DNA of 64,000 bases from Synanceia verrucosa. Lineage: Eukaryota; Chordata; Actinopteri; Perciformes; Synanceiidae. The notes below the pieces were generated by a model that ran no database searches, was not told where the DNA came from, and saw only the letters and a list, made by a program, of their open reading frames with translations. The stretch spans positions 12,932,454 through 12,996,453 of the forward strand of contig CM056563.1 of NCBI GenBank assembly GCA_029721515.1. Direction: 5' to 3'. The translations under genes were made by a program, and so were the position numbers. Positions 35,354-48,634 of the stretch are shown here, in pieces; position 1 is the stretch's first letter, and each line of letters begins with the position of its first letter.

Positions 35354-38300
35354 ATGTGGATGAGTGTACTTGTTAGATTATGATTTATGTAACCCTTTTA
35401 AAAACACAAAGCACTTTTCAAAGAATTAAACATGGGACATATAAAACCAAGATAGAAGTCATGTTAACAAGGTTGGAAACAATAACAGAAACTCTCTAAT
35501 TTGAAAGGATTTGAATGATGGCATAGATTTAGCTAACCCTAACCCTTACTTTCAAAATGCCAACAAGAAGCTGATGATATGATGCTTTAATAGTGTCCGT
35601 TAAAGTCACAGTCTTATCAGTTCTAAATGTTTGCACTAAGGTTGCTCTGTAATGGACTCGTCCCTTGTTTTGATAAAACTTTAAACTGCTTTTTTATACT
35701 AAGGGTCTACAGACTTTAACGGGGACAGGAGTGCATGCAGGGTTAGAGAAATGCAAGCACAAAGAGACAAAGGGCAGCTGTTCTAGGTAACTTAAAACTA
35801 GATGCTATTTAAATATGGAAATTATTCTCATTGGGAGGGACGCTATTGGGTAAAATTGTCCTTTTGAGTGTGGTGCAGTTATGGTGATGTTAACGTACGT
35901 GTCATAGCAAGAGAAAGTCTTCTTACTGTTATTCTGCTGATAAAAAATGGTCTTCAAAATATATTTAGTTAGGCCATTGTATTTTGTGTGTGAGGTGTTT
36001 GTGTCCAAGCTTGGTTTGATATGCACCTGTCAACTATAGGACCCCCCACCACCACCACCACCACCATTGAACTCCCACCTAAACACACTCCTTGCCACAG
36101 AGAGACAGTAACACGAGCTTCAGAGAGGAGCTATTAGAGGCTTTATGACTTCCCCTTCCTCCCCTGAAGCCTTTGTGTGTGTGTGCGCGCGCACGTGTGT
36201 GTGCGTGTGCGTGTGTGTGTGTGCGTGTGTGCGTGTGCATGCGTCCTGTGCCGACGGCCACGCCTCTGTGAAAAAGAAGACGTCACACATTCCACACACA
36301 CACACATGCATACACACTTGCTTGTCTCTTAGCAACACATATACTCAAGCTTAGCGAAATGACTATGCCAGTAAGACACATGATTTATCTTTGGACGGGA
36401 TGGTGTTTTGTTTACGGACCTCAGTTTCTACGTCTCCAGAGGGGATTTTCAACTTTGCTTAAAAGCCGGAATTGAATGACGTGTAATAAATACTTAATTT
36501 TTTTTTTTTTTTAATTTATTGTCTAGAAAAGATCACTTGTGGCATGAGTGAGGTTAGTCATGATGGAGTAGAGATTCATAAATGTCTGTAGCTACCTTTA
36601 CCATGGCTGCTGACTGTCTGTTCACGTCATGTGAAAGGTCAGTGTGAGAGTCAATTGTCAAATGAGCTGAAGATTTAACTGGGTAGTCTGTGCAATGACC
36701 TCATCTCTGGTTAAAAATCCATCCATCCATCCATCTCCATTCTGTGGTTCAAACCTTGATGCATGCCGTGCACACTCCCCTCTTATTTCGCTTGACAGAG
36801 ATGACAATTAGCATAGCATAGCCACATGCATCAGCCTTGTAATGACTAAAATGACACAGATCTGAAACATAATGCTCTCTACTCTACTCATCACAATACC
36901 AGCTGTAGCGAAACACAATCCCCTCAGGGGTTAGGTATGAAACTGTAATAAAGAGGACATACCTTACTGCTTTTCCACCAATGTCAATTTATTTAGAACA
37001 ACACTGATGCACAATATTCTGCAATCATTGCTGCTGGCGGTGAGGGGAGTGATACTTGGAAATGGTGCTGAAAGAGTGCTTCTTCTGACCCCATAATCTT
37101 CTGTTCTGTCAAACATCAGCTCCATGGAAAGCGTAGTAATCTGCATGTGTGGTTGTAAATGTGTCCATATTTGAATTAATGGGTCCATTTTAAAAAGATA
37201 ATGGGGTGTTTGCATACACACAAGTCATTCATTGCAACATTCACCTCACTCTTGTGGGTGAATTTGTGGAGTCATGTTGGAGTTGTGTCATCTTCAGTTA
37301 ATGCTTCATTGAGAAATACGATCCATAGTGTGTCGTGCTGTGGTGCTTTTACAAAAGAGGCCAAAGTACAAAACTATATGTTTGTCAGTTTGTGCAGTGC
37401 TTAGATGTAATCCAGTCCATATATACATTACCTCTGTAAAATGTGTGCTCTATGCAGGTTAATGTGTGTGTGTCAGCGGGCCACACGGGACATTCAACTG
37501 AGTGACTGTTTTAGACAGTGAGTCAGACGACAGTTAATGACTCTAGTCTGAGCCACTAGGTTTGGGAGTAAAAAAGAAAAAATCAACTTCCATTTGGTTG
37601 TCATGGTGAGTCAGGGTCAATTATGCAACAAGCAGTGGAAAATGGTTTGGGAGAGAGAGAGAGAGAGATGCAGGAGAAAGAGAGAGAGCGCGTGTGCTTC
37701 TGTATGTGCCAGCTGTTCTGTGAGCTATCAGCGTTAAACTGTTGATGTTTAACCTGTGACAGTGTTCATTAAAGACAGCTAAAATATATTGGATCAACAA
37801 CAAGATTAGATAATTCTTCTGAAAAATATCATCCTTAGAGTACACTATATAAACAGTCATTCTGATCTAAAATAGTTCTTTTAACTTATTATTATTATTA
37901 TTAAAGAGGTTTTCCTAATTATGGATGACAACCTGAAGTTTCAGTTATTTCTATTGATAGAAGCACTAAATAGATGGGTTTCCTCACATAATAGAGGCTA
38001 GTCAATGTTATCTGGAAAATGTAAGTCTTTATTTGACAAACTGTGTATTTGGTCAATTCTGGTTGCTCTCTATGAGCTGTAATGGTATCTTGAGTAAGGC
38101 TATTGGCCTTGGTAGGCAGTGTTCTGTAGAGTTACTGTAGAGGAGTGAAGAGCAGGAGTGAAGGTTTTGAATCAACCTGCCAATAATTCATCCCTCCTGT
38201 CCTCCTTGTCCTCAGCTCCTCTCTGAATTAGCAGCCTCGGGCATTTCCCCTCACATTCCCAGCCTCTTACCCCCCACACTTAACCCACTCGCGGGACATT

Positions 38301-38485
38301 TAAGGTCATGACATTTCTACACCTCATCCATGCTGGACCATGTCACAAGAGACCCGTCCAGAACTTCATTATTAGGGCCAATAAAAGACCAGCACAGTCT
38401 TAACTGAGCTCAAACCAGCCAGCTCGGAGGCTCCGACTGGATCCACTTGACTTTGACTGCTCTGTCCTTATTTTCTTTTTCCTAT

Positions 38486-38486
<1 letters not shown>

Positions 38487-38520
<34 letters not shown>
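38487..38520. repeat. (CT)n microsatellite
   Basis: About 17 CT units, followed by a C-rich run. Confidence 0.9.
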
Positions 38521-38523
<3 letters not shown>

Positions 38524-39101
38524 CCTCCTCCCTCTCTGGTATTTATGTGTTGGCAGTTACTGTGGAGACAAGACACACAAACACTGTGGCGGTAGACAGG
38601 AAGTGCTGCGGAACCACAATGGCGTCACTGCGGCTCAGCGCTTGCTCTCCCCTTCTTTCTCTCTCTCTGTCTGCCCCAGCCAGCATGCATGCTATTATCC
38701 TTAGCAAGCTATATGGAGACCACACTGCTCTCTCTTTCGCTCTGTTCTCTCTCATTTCTCTCATTATTATTAGCATTGCTTTTTCAGCTGTGCGTCTCTC
38801 TCTTCAACTTTATACCACATTAGCTGGAAAATCTCTAGTCTGATTTGCGGTGTCTGGAATGCCTGGTGTTAGTCGATGTGCTGAAAAGCTGTTGGGCACC
38901 GACTGTTTTAAATGTTCGACCTGTCTGAAGGGCGTTCACCGTTGAGAAGCTGCTCCTGTTTCAAAACTGGGTCAAGAATGTGTGTGTGTACTGTTTTGAA
39001 GTTTGTTTGAGGTCTGTGAGCAGATGTTAAGAACAGTGTATTTATGGTTAACACAAGAGTCACTTTACATGCTTTGTATATGATCGAGGGATCAACAGGT
39101 G

Positions 39102-39135
<34 letters not shown>

Positions 39136-42100
39136 TCCGGTTGCAGACTCTTACATCAGACTTGCATTAGCGTACAGTACACACAACCCTCCTGTTCTCC
39201 CTCTGTCTTTTTTACACATCCCTACCCTAAATATACTCCTCTGGAAAAACCCCTTCAGAAGATACCGCCCTCTCCCACTGACATGCTAAAAATATCCAGC
39301 CAAGACCACCTTTACACCTCCCCACACTTCGCCTTTCTTTCCCTCTCAGTTGTTCACGTCTCGCGCTCAACACCACTTCATTACCTTACGCAACTCCTAA
39401 CTCCTCTATTCTTTTTTCTTACCTACTTTAGCTCCCTTCTCTGCTCCCTCCTCCTCCCTCTGTCATTCACTATAGTGGTGTCTTCCTACAATCCCTCAAG
39501 GCTGCTTGGCATTTATGCTGACATAGCCAGCAGGCAGCTATCTCTCTCTCTCTCTGGATCCATCCATCCATCCATCCGTCCATCAGAGCGGCCAATCAGA
39601 CACCCAGCCAACCAGTCTGTGGACCAACCAGCTGACCACCCAGCCAGCCAGCTGGCAGGGTCCAGCTATCTTGGTCCTGGCTGGTGGTGAAACCCGGTGA
39701 ACAGATGAGTTCTCTGGACACACAAACATAGAGGAAACTGAGGTAGACTATCTTGAAGTCAGCTCAAAGGCATGGGAGCGAGTGAAAGAGCAAATCAAGG
39801 AGAGAGATGGAAAATTAAAAACACATGTCAAGATTCACTGTATTGTCCTACATTGTGGGAAATTTGGACTGGGCTTCCAGCCATGTTGCATCCATAAAAC
39901 TCACTCCACATACATTAAAGACAAGGAGAAGACAGGAAACAAGAAATATATCCAAGAACATGATAATAAACCGTGCTCTGATGCTAAAATAAATAAAAAA
40001 CTGATGCCAAAGTGTCAGCACTTGTTGGCTCCAGGGAGGATAAAGATCGAAACAGCAGTTTCTATTGTGAATTGAAAGTTGCTAAAAATTTTGTTGATGG
40101 TGATGTGTGCCTATAAAAAGAGGAACATGAAAATTTGAGAATGAAATGTAGCTGTGCAACTAGCTGGTGAGGGTGTGATTAAAGCTAATGTACAGTATTG
40201 TACCTTCTTCTGTCTCTGTTTGTGGTGGTCAAAAAGAGAGGAAGCCTATCTGTGGCCATATGGTGTTTCTGTTCCTCTGTTCAACCACTGACATCATCTG
40301 GAGTGACACACGGCCGGGTGACTTCCTCCGTCTCATTAATCACTTGTGTGTTAACAGCCGCAAACCCCCCACCCTCCGATTCCTGTACCCTTTACAGTTC
40401 TGCACCACATTCCCTCATCCCTCTTTAGCTTCCCGTCTCCAACATTGGCCTCCAGCGTTCATTCCCAGCTGGCCTTCCCACTTAGCAGTGACCTCTGACC
40501 CCCCTCCTTCTCCCCCTGTAAAAACCTCTACACCACCCTTTTTCCACCTGCTGCCCACCTGCTGTGTGACGGATTAAACCACACGTCTTCAGAGTATTTT
40601 TTGTTTCTTTACTTTCCATATAGACAATTTCAGAATTGTGTCTCACGTTATTCATTGTTGCCGTTTATGTGAATAACATAAGCTGACAGGAAGTAAACAT
40701 GGACCCAAATTGTTGCTTAACAACGTAATGCCATTGAAATGGTCTAGTACGTCTTTAATTTACAGTGACCCAGCTTTCCCCCACGAGCAAGCATTTGCGC
40801 AACGGCAGCAAAGAAAAACTCCCCTTTGATGGGAAGAAAGCTCAACCAGAACCAGGCTCGAGTTGGGCGGCCCTCTGCCTCCACTGGCTGGGTCAAGAAA
40901 GGCATCTTGTTTTTAAGTGCTCAAAGTTGAAGTCTGTGCTTTGGCTTGTGTTATGAAACTTCCCCTTCCCATAAAAAAATAAAAAAAAGCCGTTGGAGGA
41001 CAGGTGATACTTCTGGTGTGTTATCTCTATGGAGATAAACCTGACAAGAAGGATCAGCAATGCTGGCCGCCGATTGGCCGTTCTGAGCTGAACTTTTGAA
41101 CATTGACAAAAGTAGGGGAAAGTTGCACTTCTAGTTATTGACACGTATATTTGATTTATTTTCGATTTTGGAACACTTTGATTATACTTGTTTACTGTGT
41201 TTATCACTGTACTTTTTAAATATCACTTTATAAAGTGTTGGTAAATGTTCTACTACTACTACTACTTCAGCTAGGTTAGTACCAAAGGTTTGATGGTATA
41301 TTAAATATTGAAGTTCATTGAACTGAACTGAATGAAGAGCACAAGGAAAAGATGGAAAGAGAGCGTTTGAAAGCTGCTGAGTGGCAGTTAGTAGTCAGAT
41401 TTGTGAAGTGGAGCGGTGAGAAAGTGCAGTACATCAATTTTTATGATACTGTAAAAACACACAGATACACACAGAGATTACGGATCTGTGCAGTGGTCTA
41501 TTTTCTATTTTCTGCCACTCTGCCAGGATCAGCAGTAGCCAAAACACACATTCAGTGTGGGATGAGACATGGTCTGTAACTGTGTGTAAATCGCAGCCTA
41601 CGCTCACATAAATCTGCAGACTCATCAGTGTAAATAATGTTAGTCATCTCCACCACCTAAAGGGCTCCTCCACTGAAACATCAGGTTTGTGGGAATATAA
41701 ACCCATAGGAATAATCAAACAACTCTTTTTCACAATGCATTCATGTAGTTCTGTAGTAAGAAAAAAAACTTTGTTGCTTTTGCAAACTCAAAGAAGTGTT
41801 TGAGTTTACTGTACACAACCAGGTGGCCTTCCTAGATGTGTAGGCGTCAGACAATAAATGGGTGGTTTGGCAAGTTAAGCCAAGGTGTGCACAAACTGGG
41901 TGTGCCTGTGAGTGTGTTTCCGCTACCCCCACCCATGTGAAGGGCGCTCTGAGTGGAGGGTATGTGCCTGCTGTCGTGCCCTGTGGTGCTCCAGTTTCCC
42001 TCCATTTTGGATACATGAATGCTCCCATCCCAGCTCTTTTCTCCTTGCACCTTTGTTGCTCGCAGCGTTTCCTTTTATTTCTTGATTTCTCCGGAGTTAG

Positions 42101-44840
42101 CACAAATAATCAGACTCGTTCCCCTCTCCTTTCTTTTTTCCTGCGCTCTCGTTCTCCCTCTCTCTGCTATGTTGGTGTAGCTGTCCTTATTTGGCTTCTC
42201 GTTGACTGAGTGGGAGTGTGAGTATGAATGTGACTGTGTGTGTGTGTGTGTGTGTTTCCTCCTGACTGTGAGTCACTGCTTGTCTGACTCACAAGCGCTA
42301 ACAAAAACACACAGTTGCCATGGGGACACCCTCGCCCTCCTCCTCCCTTCCTCCTCTCCGTCTCCCCTTCACTGCCAGCCTCTGGTTTCTGTCCTGGTGG
42401 GCACCGCTACAACCCGGGCAGCCCTGGCACTGTAACATGGGTGGGACAGTGGTTGCTGAGAGTAAAGGTGAAAACTGGTGAAAAAAAATTGGCAATCTGG
42501 AAAACTTGAAGTCCAAGAGGACAATAATCAATCATCAGTAGTAAGCAGAAATGCCTGTGTTGAGATGGGCCAAACAGAAAGTGGCCACCTGTGGCTCTAT
42601 TCTCTTCTTCTGTTCTCTTGCTTTTACTGCTCTGAAATTGCAGACTGCTTTGAACTGCGCCTGTCCTTTGATGTGCTGGCGTCACGGCTTGGCCTTGTCA
42701 TAACCTCCAGGGAGCTTGATAATATGCCTACACGCGGCATTACATTTTCACAAACACCAGGTACTGACACTGGATGTGCACGCAACCTCACGCTACCAGG
42801 GTTTGGCTTACTTTCTGGACATTAAATGCTGGTGAAGTGCCACCTAGTGGACACGTCAACATTTTGTTTGTTTCTTCAGATGTTGAAGATCTGACAGATG
42901 TTGTTCCAAGGTCACACTGAGGAAGTTTGCTGTGTATTTATAATTCATGATCAGTTTAAGCATGGGCTTCAGTATGTTTTGACTGTATGAGTGATTTGGA
43001 AATGAAGCAGTGACATTTACTCACAGTATTTCAGCTTTCCTGTTTGACATATTTAGTTATTTATTCTTATATTATTTTTCATTTAAGTATTTGAGTATAT
43101 TTAAAGTAGTCTAAAGAAGAATTTAACATTTTAAATCAAGGACTTTTACTAAAAGTAATTAAACATTTGAATACTTCTTCCACCATGTCTTTAGAATGAA
43201 TACACATAAACTGGATGAAGCTAGACATACATGTGTTCAATACATGTTTGACCTTTGCTTATCCTTTGTGTTGCCTGAAAGCTCACAGCAGCTGGCTGGT
43301 GGTGAACTGTGAGCACAGGCTGAAACTGAAACTGTACGCTGGCATAATCCTCAACAAGAGAGATGGACAGAAAGAGAGGAAACAGGAACAAATGAGAGAT
43401 ATTCTAGTGACAGAAAAAAACAATAAAAAGGAGGAATGTGTGAGAACGAGTGTGACGGATGATGATGATGATACAATTTAATAGATTAAAACAATGTCAT
43501 GGTTACACTTTATTAAAATAAAAAAATGCAACCTGCCATATGTATTGTATGGTTTTACTGTATGCACATTAGCCATGGTAACGTTTTTTTCTGCTGTGAT
43601 TGTCAGAGCGCACAGAGTGAGTCCTACTGCACACACAAACTGATGTACAAAGAGGAATCAAGACACTCGGGCTGGTTGTAAACAGGTACAAAAAAAGACA
43701 CCATGTCCACACAGATGACTCTCCAACTTGCAGGCTCACTTGTGTTAATTGGTCTCAACACTGCCTGGACTGTGACATGTATACTTTCTCCACACACACA
43801 CACACCAAATGCGCTCCAAATGTGTGTATGACAGCTGTTCCTGTGTGTGTTATAATCCTCTGTAATCTCCATGGCTCCCACCGTCTCTTTCACCAGAGCC
43901 TTTCACTAGCCTCTACCAATCTGCCCACACTGGGCTCATGTTGTAGCGGATCGCATCCTTTCCCTCCAAATTTCCCTTTCTTTCGTTGTCATTTAAGTGA
44001 AGGAAGTTTTGGGGAATACTTATGAGCTTTCTGGTGGAAAGTTAGATGAGGAGATCGACACCTCTGTTATATGGATGTGCTAAAACTTGTCTGTGAACCC
44101 AATAACACAGCCAGGAGAAGCAGCCACTCTGGTTAGTCTGAGCGCCAAACGGTGCCTGTATTTGTGGTGCAAGTTTGCCCTCTGCTGTCCACATCAAGCT
44201 CTCCTCCAATGAAACATTTAATGTTAGTGGTGCTTTCCTTTGTTACACACTGGAGCACTTTGGGAAAAGAGATTAGCGGTGATACATTATTAAGATTGAG
44301 TCCTATATAAATATAAAAATAAGTAAAGCAGGGCCAAGCTGACAATCAGTTAATGAGCTGTATGTAAAAAATCCACGTAGGAGACGTTACACCAACCAGC
44401 ACACACAGCCATCCATTTCTCTGTGATTGATTATTATCAAACTCTGTGTTGGCTGGAGGGTCTTGACTCTTTCACAGTAATCCTCTGCCTGCTTTGGGCT
44501 TCCTCTGACCCATGGGCTGAAACTCCCACAATGTCCACAATCATTATTGTCACAGTGTCCATAAAACTCTTTAAAATGCAGTTCATGATGATGGGTTACA
44601 TTTTTTTTTATAGTTGTTTATACTATTTAAATACAAAAATAACTGTCTCCCTCATTTGTTTTAAACAAGTCTCCATGATTGGGGAGAATGGGAGGATTTA
44701 AGTAAATTTGTGAAAACTTGTTGCTGACACCGGACAGAAGTACACACGTGAAGCTTAAAAAGATGCTCTTCCTTCTGAACAGTGTGTGTTTTTTTTTTTT
44801 TGTTTTTTTACAGTCAGTTACAACTTTCTTCATGTTGCAG

Positions 44841-44900
44841 GCCTACTTTGAAGCAGGAAAAGAAGCTGTTAAAGGGTCTCTGAAGTGGTTTAAAAAGTAA
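44841..44900 (+). other. Possible terminal coding exon, unrecognised
   Basis: After an acceptor-like CATGTTGCAG, a + strand frame reads AYFEAGKEAVKGSLKWFKK and stops at 44898-44900. The amphipathic, Lys-rich composition looks more protein-like than its surroundings. No upstream exon could be linked, and I do not know the family. It would be convergent with the NHERF gene that ends at 45044. It may be chance. Confidence 0.2.
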
Positions 44901-45043
44901 AATCCACAGTACTTTTGTCACATTTAATTCCAGGAACAACATATCTTCTGGTGTGTGGGGGATCTTGGTTCTGTCTCGTCCACGCAGAGGGCTGCCAAGA
45001 GCTGGTATCTCTGGTGTTTGTAGTGTCCTATGAGGGGAAAGAC

Positions 45044-48000
45044 TCAGAAGTTGCTGAACAGCTCATATTTCTTCATCCAGTCCATCTGTGGTGCCTTCTT
45101 CTTTTCTTTGGAATGGACCTTCATCTTTTCCTCTGCTGCTGTAGCGCTCAGACTCAGGCCCATCTCAGCGAATGGGTCAATCAGCCGGCCGCCCTCATCA
45201 TCTGCCAGCTAGAAGGGAGGCACGATTGAATAGACGGCAGGGTTAAGGTTGCTGACTTTCATGTGAAGGACCAAAGACAAAACACAGCTCTATATGTGCC
45301 TGCTCACACCCACCTGAGTGCTGTTGCCCTGGCTACTGAGGTCAGAGTGTGTGGACCTGATGGACTGTGTGGTGGAGCTGCCGTTGATCTGAGGGTTGGG
45401 GGAGCCGTTGGATATGGACGGACCGTCATAGTCTGTCGAAACACAAACTGTAGTTCATATTAAAAGGATTGGATCTATGGAAGAATACTTATTATGGTAG
45501 ATAGCCCAGTTTGCATATTGACTGTATATTGACTCATCTCTTGTTCCCAGCTACTGATCCAGTCTACTGATCCAGACCTGGTCTGTGACACTAAGACTCA
45601 CCATTTTCCAGATTACTTATTAAACTTAGCTGTACCATTCTGAAAGTTCAAATTTAACCGTAATAATTTGGTGCTACCTCTGAGATGACTGACTGTGGGG
45701 ACAACCCCCCTCCTCTTGAAGTGTTCATCTGTGACTGGATCCACCACCAACAGCCACGTTTCATCCCCCCCTTTCTTTATGAAGGCCACCACCTCTGCAT
45801 GCCGCATGCCCTCGATGTTCACGCCGTTTACCTGGAGAACAAAGGAATGAGATTATTTAATGGGTTTGTTTTTAACTTTTAAAGTTTAGGAGAAGCAGAA
45901 CAGGTGAAATTTGTCTGTGTTTAACCCATATCCTCCAACAGCTCCACTGGCTCCCCATACAACAGTGCATCCATTTCAAGATCCTGCTCATCACCTACAT
46001 ATATCCCTCAATAACCTGCCCCCCGTCATGGACCTTCTGCAGACCCCCACCCTCTGTAACTTTCTCCCCCCACAAATCATCATCACAAGTTCATCACAAA
46101 GGAACTTAGGCACTACTGAGCCTGTTGAAAACTTTTTTCCGTGGAGTGTTGACATTAGACATCTTATGTTATTTACAACCAGGAAGATCTTCAGGAGGTA
46201 GATATTACAAAGCTGTAGGCGTACCTTCAAAATAAAGATATAACATATACAATAGCCATTTTTTTTCCTCAAAATGGCTTAATATCTGGATTATACCAAA
46301 ACATGTGGGCAGTCAGTACTGATCCAAATAAACAATCAAATGTGATTTATTTCCATCACAGATCTGTCCAGTTGATTGGTTGAGTTGCATTCACATTTAT
46401 TTTCTTCCATCGCTGTCATATTTAAATTTTATTCCCAAATTGTACGCCTCACTTAGTGGCTGTACTACCTCATCTGTCCAGTAGATGAAGCTGTGGGACA
46501 TGACTCTTGGAATGCCTGTGTTACTGCAGTTCAGTGTGTTTAGGACAGTTTGGGCATTTACCACAGTAAAATACCTGAGATACTTTCTAAAAATAAGGGT
46601 TACAATAATCAGGATACACTAGTGCCAGAAACAGCCTATCAGAGGGACACTATGAACATATGTGACTGACCATCCAGTAAAACACTATAGCTCGTTATTT
46701 CCTGCTCTTATCCAGGTGCTGCTTGCATCTGGAGGCCTGCTTTGTTCAGACCTTGGCTTCTCTGAGGCGGGTAGCTTTGCACCACGCCAAGTTAGTGTTG
46801 GTGCGCTCTCAATTATTGATGGCTGTAGGGCAGGTTTCAGGTGTCCAAGTCCTGAGGGGGAATTTGCTTAAAATTCACAGCTTATGAAAAGATGGGATGC
46901 AGCATAAAACAAAAGAAGAGGGAAAGAAACTGTTAAGGTTAGATTTTGCTCTCATTTTTGTGTGAGGAAAATAGTTAAAAAAAAAGGAGAAAACAAGAAG
47001 GTAGAGTGGAAGGAGACCACAAAACAGTGGAATTATCAGAAAATGTGACACACTTCTTTTTAATATGTCTTTTCCTGTCAGGACTCATGATAAGACAGAC
47101 ATGAAGTCAGCCAGAGAGACAGACAGTTTGATAGAGAGAGAACAAGCATCTTCGTGTTCAGCCAAACAACAGGTGTTGTGTCGTGTTTCACAGCCCTTCA
47201 TTAACAGGCCATCCCACACAAGACAATACGCTCTGCTCTCTGCCCACTGGGCTAATTAATACAGGCTGTAGGAACAGTACAGGAGCTTATTTCTCATGGG
47301 ATTATTCCTCAGGGAGTCTCTTGATACTAGTGTGTGTGTTTGTGTGTGTGTACAGCTACGAACCATCCAAGATTGATCAAAAAACTATTTTAAATGCATC
47401 TGCACATCTGTGTATGACGCATGTGTACCTTTTAACTCTTTGCTTTCCTGTTAACTTTATCATGACACACAAAATCTCATAAATCCAGTTTTCACAGCTG
47501 CTGTGTGCAGCAGAGGAAGTGGTTCAGATGTTGACATGAATCAAAGCCTCCAGCACATTAAATGTTAGATAGGCTATTATAGATAATTCATTATTCAGAA
47601 ACTGCACAGCCTATTTGTGGCCTCAAATTAATTCAGAAATTGATTAAGTTAATAAATTAGTGGGAATTTAATGTTCCCACAACAGTTTTTTTCCCAGCGG
47701 AAAGAGTACTATTCATTCTGTGCAGAGAGATAAAATGGTGATGTTCCAGCACCAAGGACATTATGTTTGTTGACATGATGGATGGAAGCTCTTTCAAAAA
47801 TATGAACAATATTGACCTAAATTAAATGCCTGATGATCCCTGCCTGGCCACAGAATAACACTTATGGCCCTTTTGGTCAGAGCGTGGTTTGTGCTGCGCT
47901 CACCAGAGCTTCAGGTGCAGCATGCTATTATATAATATTATTATTATATAATTAGCACAAAACTCATACAGCTGAAGCTGATGGGAATGGCATTCGTTTT

Positions 48001-48582
48001 ATGGGTCACAGATCAAAGTATTGGCCAAAATGCTGGAGGAAAAGTGAGGGGAAGTAAAAAAAAAAAAAAATGAGACCCTGTGGTGACACAGATCAGTAAA
48101 GTCATTTGGATTCTTCTTCTGGAGACCATGACAATCCATCAATCCATAAATATCTGGGTTGCCTTTGTAAGTTTGTCAACAGGCTATTGTGCCAACAAAA
48201 ACTTTTACAATGTGTGTGAAAGAGTGTGAACTGATCATGATTAAATCTCTGTGGAGCTGATCTGTCATTTATTTATCTTCTATATTCTTCAGTGTCAACG
48301 CGCTGTTGAGCGCAGACAGAGCAGTGAGACTGACGAGGCGTTCACTGGTGTCACTTATTCTGCCAGCCATCAGAAAGCCGAGCTCTCATCATAGCCTTTA
48401 CAAGGCTAGCTGCTGCTGCTGATACACCTCCAGTGTAATGGGGCGTGGTGAGACAAAACAGACAGCAAGAGACAGAGAGTGAGAGATCTGTCATGGTAAT
48501 TCACCTCTCTAACAGGCTGCTGACAGATAACACAAGCGCTGTCTTGACGCTTGGTCAGAGATGGTTGCAATTATCAGCACGT

Positions 48583-48634
<52 letters not shown>

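Larger units (their letters stand above)
29874..44840. other. Long stretch without recognised protein genes
   Basis: I find no convincing exon or RNA gene here. It holds microsatellites (CA at 33419-33463, GACA at 34257-34288, GT at 35299-35352, GT/GC at 36174-36240, CT at 38487-38520, GT at 39104-39134), short (CCAT)n runs and a polypyrimidine tract at 34951-35032. The part next to 29874 should contain the promoter and 5' part of the miR-23/27/24 primary transcript. Open frames here mostly run through low-complexity sequence. Confidence 0.45.

Noticed and set aside
38447..38843. Overlapping Ser/Leu-rich frames
   Set aside because: They run through a (CT)n microsatellite.
39106..39690. 194-codon open frame, the longest in the window
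   Set aside because: It starts in a (GT)n repeat, runs through low-complexity and (CCAT)n sequence, and has no domain.
24906..44840. miR-181c/d, which lies near the mir-23a cluster in human
   Set aside because: I looked for the miR-181 core (ACATTCAACGCTG) on both strands and found no match.
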